64,000 bases of DNA from Neobacillus niacini (lineage in GTDB: Bacteria > Bacillota > Bacilli > Bacillales > Cytobacillaceae), in contig NZ_BAWM01000045.1 of assembly GCF_000759675.1 (NCBI RefSeq), forward strand, positions 136,725 through 200,724. The letters run 5' to 3'. Shown here piece by piece: positions 9,706-17,700 of the stretch. The position numbers and the translations under genes are program-made. The first letter of the stretch is position 1; each line of letters opens with the position of its first letter. The notes under the pieces were generated by a model that ran no database searches, was not told the DNA's origin, and saw only the letters and a program-made list of their open reading frames with translations.

Positions 9706-10045
9706 ACTTTTTCCCTCTTTTCTAAATTATTCTAGTAAACTTCGACAAGAACGATTATAAAATGCTGTCACAAAAAGTGGAATAGGTATAAGTTCCCGTA
9801 AAACTTGGTAAAATGAGTGGAAATATCCATTTTTTATTATTTTTTTAAAAAATTAGATTGATTAAAAGCGATACAATAGGATTAACTAAAAAATACTTAA
9901 CTTCTAGTTTTTTAGAAGAGTAATAAGGTTATTTGTAATAAATAACTTGAGATTAACAAGAAGGGATTTGGGGATAATTTACTGATGAAAACCTTTAAGT
10001 TTATATTGGAACTCCACTACAATACGCAGAAATTTAATGAAAAAA

Positions 10046-10440
10046 GTAAATCCTTAATTCTGGAGAAATTCGGGGAATGCCATTAAGTATCAAATGAAGC
10101 CTTTACTTGGAAAATTTATATTGGCAGATCTGGATAAGACCACCTATAAACGCATGTACATTAATGAGCTTTTAAAAAAATACGAACCTAGTACGGTCCG
10201 CTTATTTCACCGGTTATTCAAAGTAGCTGTTAATGCTGCAGTGGATAGTGAAATTATCCCACGAAAAATTGATTTACAAAGATTACCATTCAAACTAATG
10301 AAGAGGTTAATAGTAATTTTCTTACGGCTGAGGAACTCTAAACATTTCTTGCAGCAGCCAAACAATTAGAGAATATTACAAATTACACCATTTCCTTGCT
10401 TCTAGCTTATACAGGTGTACTGAAAGGTGAGGCATTGTGA
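10046..10440 (+). pseudogene. Decayed phage-type tyrosine integrase
   Basis: The stretch KRMYINELLKKYEPSTVRLF, then HRLFKVAVNAAVDSEIIPR, matches the SAM-like N-terminal domain of phage integrases. In a shifted frame NFLTAEEL, a stop, then TFLAAAKQLENITNYTISLL and LLAYTGVLKGEAL continue the catalytic-domain start. Several stops and frameshifts follow. The R-H-R-Y catalytic residues are absent. It is the remnant of an element distinct from the serine recombinase island to its right. Confidence 0.7.
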
Positions 10441-10571
10441 TTAATGAGCAGTAATACCTTTATGGTATCAGCCATTTCAATTACAGTGGAACCAATTGTA
10501 ATTGCTACAAAAAAATGGAGAGAAATACAATCATTATGACTGTACTCCTCTCTATGAATCACTATGATTAA

Positions 10572-10964
10572 TTAAGCACTTGAAACAGATGGGTCTACAA
10601 AACCAAAGGTAATCTTATTGTTAAATCCACCCTGCAATTCCTTTTTCTCAACAAATGCTCCATTCGTTTTAGCGATGTATTCAGAGGCTTTTAATCGATC
10701 CTTCATGTCAGCATTTTCATCCCTCAAGAGTTCCGTCCAAAACCGCTTTGTTTCCGTAATATCCGCAATAACTTCCACTTCCAATTGTTCATTCCGCTCC
10801 TTAATATATTCCAGGACCTTAGCATTTCTTAGCAGGCGGCTGGCGTTTACTTCAGCAGCATTTCCTTCGGCTTCGTACCCTGCCTTCAAATAACTGGCCG
10901 TTGCATTTCCTGTTTCTATATAATAGTCAGCGAATTTCTTTTGCTTAATATTTAGTTGAATCAA
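10572..10964 (-). CDS. Phage terminase small subunit (TerS-like)
   Basis: A 130-aa DNA-binding protein. Its N-terminal region (KQKKFADYYIETGNATASYL to GNAAEVNASRLLRNAKVLEY) is the classic terminase_2 small-subunit signature, including the helix-turn-helix. A coiled C-terminal region follows. Such proteins recognise the pac site and recruit the large subunit for DNA packaging. I chose TTG 10964 because the family starts close to this point; GTG or TTG codons further upstream would add an unlikely leader. No large terminase, portal or capsid gene is present. This fits a satellite that redirects a helper phage's packaging, or a prophage fragment. A LexA box overlaps its promoter. Confidence 0.8.
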   Translation of the reverse strand: MIQLNIKQKKFADYYIETGNATASYLKAGYEAEGNAAEVNASRLLRNAKVLEYIKERNEQLEVEVIADITETKRFWTELLRDENADMKDRLKASEYIAKTNGAFVEKKELQGGFNNKITFGFVDPSVSSA

Positions 10965-10996
10965 TTGAATCACCAACCTTTTTCGTATCAACGAAC

Positions 10997-11025
10997 AGAA
11001 CGTTTGTTCTATTTTAATTATAACA
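10997..11025 (-). promoter_or_regulatory. LexA (SOS) box over an extended -10 promoter of terS
   Basis: AGAACGTTTGTTCT at 10997-11010 matches the Bacillus LexA core GAAC-N4-GTTC exactly, with near-perfect dyad symmetry. On the minus strand TGTTATAAT (11025-11017) forms an extended -10 with no good -35. The predicted transcription start falls inside the box. Repression by LexA, with release after DNA damage, is the inference. Confidence 0.75.
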
Positions 11026-11030
11026 GATAA

Positions 11031-11906
11031 TCAATCTTTTGATGCTAATTTTCGCCTTTTATATTTTAGGCGCCTGTTATAGGCATTTTCACAATGACTT
11101 CTATCCTTGTTTGGATAAGGTGGGCAATAATCCTGATTTCCATGAGTAACTGCAAAAATGTTGCCGCAACGGTCATTTTTACAGTGCTTATATTCCGTAT
11201 CATTTAATAATGCTTCCCGCAGTTGCCACCATGCCAAATCGATTAAAGATGAAAAAAGTATTGACGGATAGCATTTACCATCCTTTATTTGGAGCCGATC
11301 TTGTTTAAAGGGTAATTCATCATTAACTATGTTCACAAGGTCAAGATATTCATGTTCTGTAATGTTTTCTTCAGCTAATTTATTAAGGTAATCCACTGCT
11401 ATTTTCATTCTAAAAATTCCAGTTACCATATCTTGATTTATAAAATCCTTTTTAAAATCAGTCACCACAATATTTGTATGCCCTTTGGTGAAAGCATCTT
11501 CATTAAGCCTCTTAAAAAAATAAAGCCGCTCACTTACCCCTAAAAGTCCGAAGTGTTTAGAAAATTTCAAAAGGCTTTTTTTTGATTCAGAGGAACGTAT
11601 TCGATGTAACAAAATTTCTTCAAACTCACCTTTTTCATTAGTAATTCTTCCAATTTCTTCATCTATTTTTATCTTTGCTATCTCTAAATATAAATGTTGA
11701 GGATATGTGTTGGGATTGAATATACGGTAATTTTCAGTTGTTGCCTTAATACTTACCTCTGGATTTCCCCAAATATCATCACTTCCTAAGATAATTTCAT
11801 AGTTTTCATAAACAAAAAATTCATTAGAATAAAACGGCATTTGGTTCTTAAAGTCCGGTTTCGTTTTATAGTTTTCATCTTCTATTGATGGAATTACATT
11901 ATTCAC
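11031..11906 (-). CDS. Hypothetical protein with a C-terminal CGNR-like zinc-binding motif
   Basis: A 291-aa soluble protein of unknown function, transcribed divergently from the small HTH gene at 12045. The C-terminus holds four cysteines (242, 247, 261, 272) in CKNDRCGNIF, YCPPYP and HCENAYNRRLKYKRRK. This arrangement resembles the CGNR-type zinc finger followed by a basic tail, and suggests nucleic-acid binding. The first 230 residues match nothing I know. Its position beside the divergent control region suggests a regulatory or lysogeny role in the mobile element, but no helix-turn-helix is visible. The stop codon lies about 25 nt from the terS LexA box. Confidence 0.7.
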   Translation of the reverse strand: MNNVIPSIEDENYKTKPDFKNQMPFYSNEFFVYENYEIILGSDDIWGNPEVSIKATTENYRIFNPNTYPQHLYLEIAKIKIDEEIGRITNEKGEFEEILLHRIRSSESKKSLLKFSKHFGLLGVSERLYFFKRLNEDAFTKGHTNIVVTDFKKDFINQDMVTGIFRMKIAVDYLNKLAEENITEHEYLDLVNIVNDELPFKQDRLQIKDGKCYPSILFSSLIDLAWWQLREALLNDTEYKHCKNDRCGNIFAVTHGNQDYCPPYPNKDRSHCENAYNRRLKYKRRKLASKD

Positions 11907-12044
11907 AAGCAGCGCCTCATTACTAAATTATTTTTGTACCACCTAATTCTATACATAATAAAATATACACTATTCACAAGAATTAATACAATAACCTTGT
12001 AAGTAATCTTACTACTATTACTAAAGATAAGGTGGTGAAGGAAA

Positions 12045-12236
12045 ATGTTAAACAGAAATCAGGACATAAAAAAGGCAAAAATAAATGTTCCCGATTGGGC
12101 AGTAGCAGAAAAATTGGGGATCTCTGAAAATAGCTTTTACCGTTGGATTCGCAAGGAAATTCCAGATAAAAAGAAAGCAATGATTATGCAGGCAATCCGG
12201 GAAGTACAAAAAGAGATTGAAAGTGATATTAAATAA
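12045..12236 (+). CDS. Small phage-type helix-turn-helix protein
   Basis: A 63-aa basic protein. WAVAEKLGISENSFYRWIR forms a helix-turn-helix like that of small phage regulators or replication initiator helpers. GGTGGTGAAGG lies just upstream of the ATG. It is the first gene of the rightward operon and divergent from the 291-aa gene. This is where satellites and phages place a Cro- or Str-like switch. Just upstream, GTAAG-TAAT-CTTAC forms a short dyad that may be its operator. The switch function is inferred. Confidence 0.7.
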   Translation: MLNRNQDIKKAKINVPDWAVAEKLGISENSFYRWIRKEIPDKKKAMIMQAIREVQKEIESDIK

Positions 12237-12256
12237 AAAAATTTGGAGGAAAATGT

Positions 12257-12580
12257 ATGAAATTAATTATTAAAACTTTGGATGATAGGGAAACGGAAGT
12301 TGCTAAAAGCACAAGAGATTTCCTTCAGGAAATCAACTATAACACTATAATCCTTGTCCCAAACGGTGTGAAAAGAATCTTTATATTTGAAGAAAAAACT
12401 GGCAATTATAGCATCTGCTCTTGGAGTGACAACGAAGAGTTAGACGTAGCCCAAGGATTTTTACACCTGGATTACGCGAGAATGTATGCAACTGCGGTTA
12501 TGAAAGAAGCGGGTTTAACTGAAAACGAGATTCAAATAACTTCCGAGAATATGTATAAATCGATGCTACAAAAGAAGTAA
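12257..12580 (+). CDS. Hypothetical 107-aa protein (paralogue A)
   Basis: A small acidic protein with no recognised domain. GGAGGAAAA precedes the ATG by a few bases, and the gene lies 20 nt after the HTH gene. It is a paralogue of the 107-aa product of 12832-13155. Shared features are an N-terminal R(E/A)xxx(A)K(S/R)xRD(F/L)L segment, a P(N/F)G(V/A)(K/Q)(R/K)IxIFE motif, an (E)ELDV(A/V)xG block, and a Y(A/A)xA(V/I)xxxGL(T/S)E helix. Identity is low but collinear over the whole length. The function is unknown; it may work with the structured element that lies between the two copies. Confidence 0.7.
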   Translation: MKLIIKTLDDRETEVAKSTRDFLQEINYNTIILVPNGVKRIFIFEEKTGNYSICSWSDNEELDVAQGFLHLDYARMYATAVMKEAGLTENEIQITSENMYKSMLQKK

Positions 12581-12615
12581 ACCAAACTATTAATAAACTA
12601 AACTAAATAAAAATA

Positions 12616-12680
12616 CCCAGGACCTCCTGGCGGCGATGTCTCCTGTCCGTTATCCAAGGAGGCACTCGACCATGCTGTGG
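12616..12680 (+). ncRNA. Structured repeat element, copy 1 (candidate cis-regulatory RNA)
   Basis: Hairpin 1 is CCAGGA/TCCTGG. Hairpin 2 pairs TGTCTCCT with AGGAGGCA around a 12-nt loop, and a weaker third hairpin follows. A second copy lies at 13237-13302. Between copies, hairpin 1 changes from CC/GG to TT/AA at its two outer pairs, so pairing is kept while sequence is not. Hairpin 2 is nearly invariant and buries a perfect AAGGAGG Shine-Dalgarno sequence. I do not recognise a named RNA family. A DNA-level role, such as a replication origin or protein site, is also possible. Confidence 0.55.
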
Positions 12681-12831
12681 GTGATCTTATAAGCACCTTA
12701 GACCAAGTGTTTGTGGTATGGAGTGAGGACGGGTTAGATGCCCATTTGAAATATTACTTCAACAGTAAGTGATTAAGCAGGGCTCAATAAAAAGTCAAAA
12801 CGAATTTAATTTTAATTAAGGAGACGGTTAT

Positions 12832-13155
12832 ATGGTTATTAGATCATTGTCGGAAGTAACAACAGATTTGGCAAAGAGAGCAAGAGATTTACTAGAGGAA
12901 ACAGGAGTTGGACCTGTAATTTTAGCCCCCTTTGGAGCTCAAAAGATTAATATTTTTGAAGATGAGGAAACAAACCTATTTACTGTCTGCACAATGGACG
13001 AAAATAAAAAAGAGTTAGATGTTGTTAAAGGAATCTACAAATTAGAATATTGCTGGATTTATGCAATAGCAATTGCTGATGCAGTTGGCTTGTCAGAAGA
13101 GGACATCGAATATACTCAAAAGATTGTCAAAAATGAGAATGGGGGATTTCGATAG
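12832..13155 (+). CDS. Hypothetical 107-aa protein (paralogue B)
   Basis: A second copy of the small acidic family found at 12257-12580, with the same length and the same order of motifs (LAKRARDLLEE, APFGAQKINIFEDEE, KELDVVKGIYKLEY, DAVGLSEEDIE). AAGGAG lies 8 nt before the ATG. It is separated from paralogue A by the first structured element and followed by the second, so the array alternates gene, element, gene, element. No function can be assigned. Duplication of a gene-plus-element unit is the simplest explanation. Confidence 0.7.
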   Translation: MVIRSLSEVTTDLAKRARDLLEETGVGPVILAPFGAQKINIFEDEETNLFTVCTMDENKKELDVVKGIYKLEYCWIYAIAIADAVGLSEEDIEYTQKIVKNENGGFR

Positions 13156-13236
13156 CTAATGTAAGGGTGGAAATTGACCATAAAGGTTGCTATACGTAAT
13201 TGTAAAAAAGAAAGTCATCCAATTTAATAGACCATG

Positions 13237-13302
13237 TTAGGACTTTCCTAACCGGCGATGTCTCCTGTCCGTTAGCCAAGGAGGCAGTCCACAGACATGT
13301 GG
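13237..13302 (+). ncRNA. Structured repeat element, copy 2 (candidate cis-regulatory RNA)
   Basis: Hairpin 1 is TTAGGA/TCCTAA and hairpin 2 is TGTCTCCT/AGGAGGCA with a loop differing from copy 1 by one base. A third hairpin, CCACA-GACA-TGTGG, is clear here. The buried AAGGAGG is followed by an ATG that opens a 13-codon ORF (MWQIDYLIKEGYL). It lies 130 nt upstream of the primase-like gene. See copy 1 for the covariation argument. Confidence 0.55.
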
Positions 13303-13434
13303 CAAATTGATTACTTGATTAAGGAGGGATATCTGTGATATTAAATCCTTAAATTTTTTAGACTCCAAAATAAGGAATTCACAATGAAGGCAATCAATGA
13401 GCCTTAAAAGTAAATGATTTAGGAAGTGACCATT

Positions 13435-14046
13435 ATGACCTTTTCTACAAATGATAAAGACACTAGCTATTTAGTAGTCGAAGAAATAAAAAGACTACTA
13501 AAAATTGAAGATGTCCTGAATCAGTATGGGGGATTAAATTTAAAAATAAATCGGCGACTTAACGGTAAATCCTATGATATTAAGTGCCCCTTTCATTCCG
13601 ATCGAAGCCCTTCATTTAGTATTTGGCCTAAGACGGAAACCTGGAAGTGTTGGGCAGGCTGCGGGAGTGGGAATGTAATAAATCTTGTAAGTAAATTTCT
13701 TTCCATTTCATACAAAGAAGCAAAACTCAAACTGCAAAAACAGCTAGGAATAAAAAATAAATGGACGGCAGTTGATTACAACCTATGGCAAAACGACAGA
13801 AAGCGCCTTCAAGGCTTTGAAGAAACAAAAAATCAGATTAGATTGGAACTACTACACTATAGGTATTTATTTAATCAAGCAATGAAACAGGTAGTTTCCT
13901 TCGAGGATTTGGATAAGCTCGTTGAGGTGTATCACTTCAAGCCTTTGATTGATAAATATCTGGAAGAAATAGATTCAAATGATTTCGAAATACAAGTTGC
14001 TACTGTAAAGCACCTGAAACCATTATTTCTTGAGGTGAATATTTAA
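13435..14046 (+). CDS. CHC2 zinc-finger primase-like protein
   Basis: A 203-aa protein. Residues about 45-100 contain IKCPFHSDRSPSFSIW and WKCWAGCGSGNVINLV. This is the zinc ribbon of DnaG-type primases (CxxH...CxxxC), which initiates template recognition. The TOPRIM catalytic domain is missing, as in many element-encoded proteins that pair the zinc finger with a separate ATPase. ATG 13435 was chosen over GTG 13426 because AGGA lies a suitable distance upstream. The stop overlaps the start of the next gene by one base, so the two are translationally coupled. A role in initiating replication of the excised element is likely. Confidence 0.8.
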   Translation: MTFSTNDKDTSYLVVEEIKRLLKIEDVLNQYGGLNLKINRRLNGKSYDIKCPFHSDRSPSFSIWPKTETWKCWAGCGSGNVINLVSKFLSISYKEAKLKLQKQLGIKNKWTAVDYNLWQNDRKRLQGFEETKNQIRLELLHYRYLFNQAMKQVVSFEDLDKLVEVYHFKPLIDKYLEEIDSNDFEIQVATVKHLKPLFLEVNI

Positions 14047-15908
14047 TGAATGATAATCGTGTTGAGATAATTAAGGAAGTTTTTTCAGAGGAAGAACTCT
14101 CGGAACTAAAAACAAAAGGGGAGCAGCAACCCCACATTACTGCTCTAACCAAATCATTGTATGAAACTATTATAACCCAATATCGTGAGAATTTAAAGAA
14201 CACCAATTACACAGTTAATAATGGACACCTTTGTTTTAAGAAGTCTGCAGATGAGTATGTCCCTCTTTGCAACTTCATTCCTTTTATTACAAGGGAAACG
14301 GTCGAAGATGATGGTGTTGACCGAAAATTGATGTACCACGTCAGTGGTGTAATGGCCCAGCAAGAAAGCATATTCCCGGAAATTTACCTTCCCGCGGAAA
14401 ATTTCCCCTCAATGAATTGGGTCCAATCATCATGGGGGCTAAGAGCAAATATTGAGCCAGGTTTCTCCGTAAAAGATAAAATTCGCCATGCAGCACAATC
14501 GATTTCTATTGATTGTTCAAGAGACAATATTTTTACTCACATAGGATGGAGAAAAGTGTACGGTGAATGGATTTATCTCCATGCTGGCGGAGCAATTGGG
14601 AAGGAAAACATAACCGTTAAATTAGAAAGTAATCAACTTGAAAAATATCAATTACCAGCTGATGAGGTAGTAGATTTAAAAAAGGCAGCACTTGCAAGTC
14701 TTGAACTATTAAAGACTGTTGAATTAGAGGTAACCCTACCCTTGATTGCAATGGTGGGCCTTGCCCCTCTCTGTGAGCCGCTTAGAAAAGCTGGGATTGA
14801 GCCTGCATTTGTTCTTTGGTTATCAGGGCCTAGCGGCTCGAAGAAATCCTCTTTGGCGGCGTGTTTTCAATCCCATTTTGGCGCATTCAGTAGTGGGAAA
14901 GACCTTCCCGCCAGTTTTAGGGATACAATGAATGCCATTGAAAAAAAGGCATTTTTGACTAAAGATACCCTTTTGGTGGTTGACGACTATCATCCTACCT
15001 ATTCCTCACAGGAAAGTAAGAGGATGGAACAAATTGCGCAACAAATCCTTCGAGGTTATGGTGATCGTGTTGGTAGATCAAGGATGAAAGCAGATACATC
15101 TTTACACAAATCGTATCCTCCTCGTGGAATTTGTTTAATTACTGGGGAAGATACACCGAAGGCTGGAATAAGCACAACGGCAAGGTTTTTGGAAATTGAG
15201 CTTACGTCCGAATCTATTAATCTTGAAAGATTAAAGACATCTCAGGAAAAAAATAGCTATTACAGCTATGCTTTTAAAGGGTATATTCAGTGGTTATTAC
15301 CTCAAATGGAACAATTACCAGCCATGCTAAAAGGAATATTCAATGAGCATAGAAGTCGTTTCTTAAATATAAATACACATGGCCGTGTCACAGAAACAAT
15401 TTCCTGGTTATTAGTAGGATTAGAGATGTTACTTTCGTTTTATGTCCATGTCCAAGCTATTGATAAAGAGCAAAAGGAAAAAACTTTGGCACTTGCGCTT
15501 GAGAAATTAGGAAAAATAGCAAAAAAACATGCTCTAAATTTGAATTCCCATGACCCAGCTATGTTATTTACAGAAGGTCTTCGTGATTTGATTAATACAA
15601 AGTCTGTAACCATAATTGATATCAAGGATGACCCATATAGTGATGACAGGCATTTTATCGGATGGGAAGACCATGAATTTTACTACCTTGTTCTCGGAAA
15701 TGTAATGAAGGAAATTAACCTATATTTTCAAGGTCAAGGGTTAAGGTTTCCTATTACAAAGTATATGCTCTCAAAGATGCTAGCTGAGCGGCAGATGATT
15801 GAGGTAGATCGCTCTGAAAATGAAGTTCGTAATATCGTTAGGGCCTATGTCGGCAAACGTCAAAAGCAAACAAGAGTCATGAAGCTAAAAAAATCTGCTC
15901 TTTTATAA
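14046..15908 (+). CDS. DUF927-type ATPase, probable replicative helicase of the element
   Basis: A 620-aa protein. A Walker A motif lies at about residue 258-271 (LSGPSGSKKSSLA), and a Walker B-like LLVVDDYHP follows at about 315. TGEDTPKAGISTTARFLEIE is typical of DUF927 proteins, which occur beside zinc-finger primase proteins in phages, plasmids and satellites. The last 100 residues look like a winged-helix region. GAGGTGAA precedes the ATG, and TAATG overlaps the primase-like stop. The pair most likely forms the replication module. Helicase activity is inferred from family context, not shown here. Confidence 0.8.
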   Translation: MNDNRVEIIKEVFSEEELSELKTKGEQQPHITALTKSLYETIITQYRENLKNTNYTVNNGHLCFKKSADEYVPLCNFIPFITRETVEDDGVDRKLMYHVSGVMAQQESIFPEIYLPAENFPSMNWVQSSWGLRANIEPGFSVKDKIRHAAQSISIDCSRDNIFTHIGWRKVYGEWIYLHAGGAIGKENITVKLESNQLEKYQLPADEVVDLKKAALASLELLKTVELEVTLPLIAMVGLAPLCEPLRKAGIEPAFVLWLSGPSGSKKSSLAACFQSHFGAFSSGKDLPASFRDTMNAIEKKAFLTKDTLLVVDDYHPTYSSQESKRMEQIAQQILRGYGDRVGRSRMKADTSLHKSYPPRGICLITGEDTPKAGISTTARFLEIELTSESINLERLKTSQEKNSYYSYAFKGYIQWLLPQMEQLPAMLKGIFNEHRSRFLNINTHGRVTETISWLLVGLEMLLSFYVHVQAIDKEQKEKTLALALEKLGKIAKKHALNLNSHDPAMLFTEGLRDLINTKSVTIIDIKDDPYSDDRHFIGWEDHEFYYLVLGNVMKEINLYFQGQGLRFPITKYMLSKMLAERQMIEVDRSENEVRNIVRAYVGKRQKQTRVMKLKKSALL

Positions 15909-15912
15909 ATAA

Positions 15913-15954
15913 TTTCAGGGTCATGTAGGTCACCAAGACCTATGTGACCTGAAA
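15913..15954. repeat. Long interrupted inverted repeat
   Basis: TTTCAGG, GTCA and TAGGTC pair with GACCTA, TGAC and CCTGAAA around an ACCAA loop, with one unpaired G and a TG/TG interruption. No T run follows in the plus direction, so it is a poor intrinsic terminator. It lies just after the DUF927 gene and may be a protein-binding site, a replication site or a weak terminator. Confidence 0.5.
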
Positions 15955-16063
15955 AAAATTATACAAACAAACATGAACAAAGTTTAGAGCAAAAAATTAC
16001 AACCATTTATTGATTTCGAGTAAATGGACGAGTGAAACTGTATTTCCAAAGGAGGGTATTAGT

Positions 16064-16222
16064 TTGATTTCAGAACGCATATTTAATGATAAATTTTCAA
16101 TTAAAGAAATTATAAATATGATCCTGGAGCAGCAAATTGACTTTTTATTACAGCAATTATATTCTGAAATTAAGGTGAACACTGCTACATCTTCGGACCT
16201 TGAAAAGGAGGATGTAGCATGA
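16064..16222 (+). CDS. Small protein coupled to the serine recombinase
   Basis: A 52-aa acidic, helical protein read from TTG 16064, which follows a strong AAAGGAGG by 7-8 nt. The frame extends further upstream but without a better ribosome-binding site. Its stop overlaps the recombinase start by 4 nt (ATGA), which implies translational coupling. No domain is recognised. Small proteins in this position can be recombination directionality factors or accessory factors; that is only a suggestion here. Confidence 0.6.
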   Translation: MISERIFNDKFSIKEIINMILEQQIDFLLQQLYSEIKVNTATSSDLEKEDVA

Positions 16223-17700
16223 GATGTGCTATTTATACCCGTGTATCAACGGACAAAGAAGAACAAAAGGCCTCTTTGTCTAACCAGAAAGAACTGTTTT
16301 TCAACTACATTTCAAGTAAGGGGTGGTCCTTTTACGACATTTATGTGGATGTTGAAAGTGGAACCTCTGACAAACGGCCTGGCCTTCAAAAGTTAATCGA
16401 AGATGCTGAGAATCGTAAATTTGATGTGATACTTGCAAAAGAGCTTTCACGCCTCGCACGTAATGGCGGCTTATCCTATAAAATTCGTGACCTCGCAGAT
16501 CGCAATGGCATTCATATTATTACATTGGACAATGCCATTAACTCATTTGAAGGAAATAGTGCCATGTTTGGTTTGTACGCATGGATATATGAGCAAGAAT
16601 CTCAACGTACTGGTGAAAGAATAAAAGCCGCTCTGCAAACCCGTTCAAGAAAAGGACTGTTTCAAGGATCTATTCCTCCATATGGATACGAATTGAGTGA
16701 TGGGAAGCTATTCTTGAGAAATGATGATACTCCTTCAATTGTTTGTCGTATATTTAAGGAATACTTGCAAGGAAAAGGGTTCGACCGAATTGCAAGAGGA
16801 TTATATAATGGCGGATACCCTACCCCTGCGCAAATTGCTGGAAAAGCTACTGGCAGTGATAAGTGGCATGGGTCAACCATAAGAACAATCCTTACAAATC
16901 CCCATTATACAGGGGATCTGGTACAAGGACGACAAACAACTCGGAGTGTAACCAGTAAAGTAAGAGAGAATTTAACATCAGATCAATTTATTGTCATAGA
17001 AGGCACTCACGAGCCAATTATCAGTAAAGAGGACTTTAATGCTGTACAAGCTTTAATTGAAACCCGTAAACGAAAGAAGCCGTATGCCGAGATTCACCTC
17101 TTCACTAACACTTTAAGATGTGCTGATTGTGGCAGGGGCATGCATTATAAAAAGAACCGCCGCGGTTATGTTTGTGGTTCTTACAATAAACATGGCAGCA
17201 AGGCATGCTCGGACCATCATGTCATAGAAGATAATCTTGTCTCGTCCATCCTATCTGACATTGAAATAATATTGGCTGATGTTAAGGAAAAGAATTTATT
17301 TACAAAACTCGAAAAGAAAATGAATAAAGAGTTTGAGAAACTAAATAAACAGCTTTCAGCCATTAACCGCCAAATTGACGACATTGGCATACAGAAAACA
17401 AAGTTGATTCAATTACTTGCAAATGAAGTCATTTCACAACAGGATTACAGGGATGTCATTAAACAGAATGAACTTCATTTGAAACATCTAATCCAGACAA
17501 AATCGGAAATTGAAATCAAACTTTCAAATAAAAATGTTACCGAGCAAATAAAAAAAATCCAAAAAGACCTTTCAAAAATTAAAAAGGTTGATACTCTTAC
17601 TCCAGATTTATTACATCGACTTATTGAACGTATTGAAATAAAAGCAGACGGCACAGCGAGAATCTTTTATAGATTTTCGTTACCATCTGCTATTATTTAA
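16219..17700 (+). CDS. Large serine recombinase (integrase)
   Basis: A 493-aa site-specific recombinase. The N-terminal catalytic domain begins [16 protein letters not shown], with the nucleophile Ser10, and includes the conserved LSRLARN motif near residue 80. The recombinase domain follows at about 155-265, then a zinc ribbon ([10 protein letters not shown]...YVCGSYN...ACSDH) at about 300-335 and a coiled coil at about 355-450. These are the domains needed for att-site integration. Its last 4 nt overlap the last 4 nt of rlmCD on the other strand, which places the integration site at the 3' end of rlmCD. The enzyme appears complete. It should integrate and, with a directionality factor, excise the element. 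Confidence 0.93.
   Translation: MRCAIYTRVSTDKEEQKASLSNQKELFFNYISSKGWSFYDIYVDVESGTSDKRPGLQKLIEDAENRKFDVILAKELSRLARNGGLSYKIRDLADRNGIHIITLDNAINSFEGNSAMFGLYAWIYEQESQRTGERIKAALQTRSRKGLFQGSIPPYGYELSDGKLFLRNDDTPSIVCRIFKEYLQGKGFDRIARGLYNGGYPTPAQIAGKATGSDKWHGSTIRTILTNPHYTGDLVQGRQTTRSVTSKVRENLTSDQFIVIEGTHEPIISKEDFNAVQALIETRKRKKPYAEIHLFTNTLRCADCGRGMHYKKNRRGYVCGSYNKHGSKACSDHHVIEDNLVSSILSDIEIILADVKEKNLFTKLEKKMNKEFEKLNKQLSAINRQIDDIGIQKTKLIQLLANEVISQQDYRDVIKQNELHLKHLIQTKSEIEIKLSNKNVTEQIKKIQKDLSKIKKVDTLTPDLLHRLIERIEIKADGTARIFYRFSLPSAII

Noticed and set aside
12601-13330. Match to a known riboswitch (SAM, c-di-GMP, preQ1, ykkC and similar).
   Set aside because: The conserved core does not contain the consensus strings of these classes that I know.
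15913-15954. Intrinsic terminator of the DUF927 gene.
   Set aside because: The stem is strong, but an A run follows it in the plus direction and no T run is seen.
10572-17700. A complete prophage at this position.
   Set aside because: No large terminase, portal, capsid, tail or lysis gene is present; only small terminase, replication and recombinase functions.
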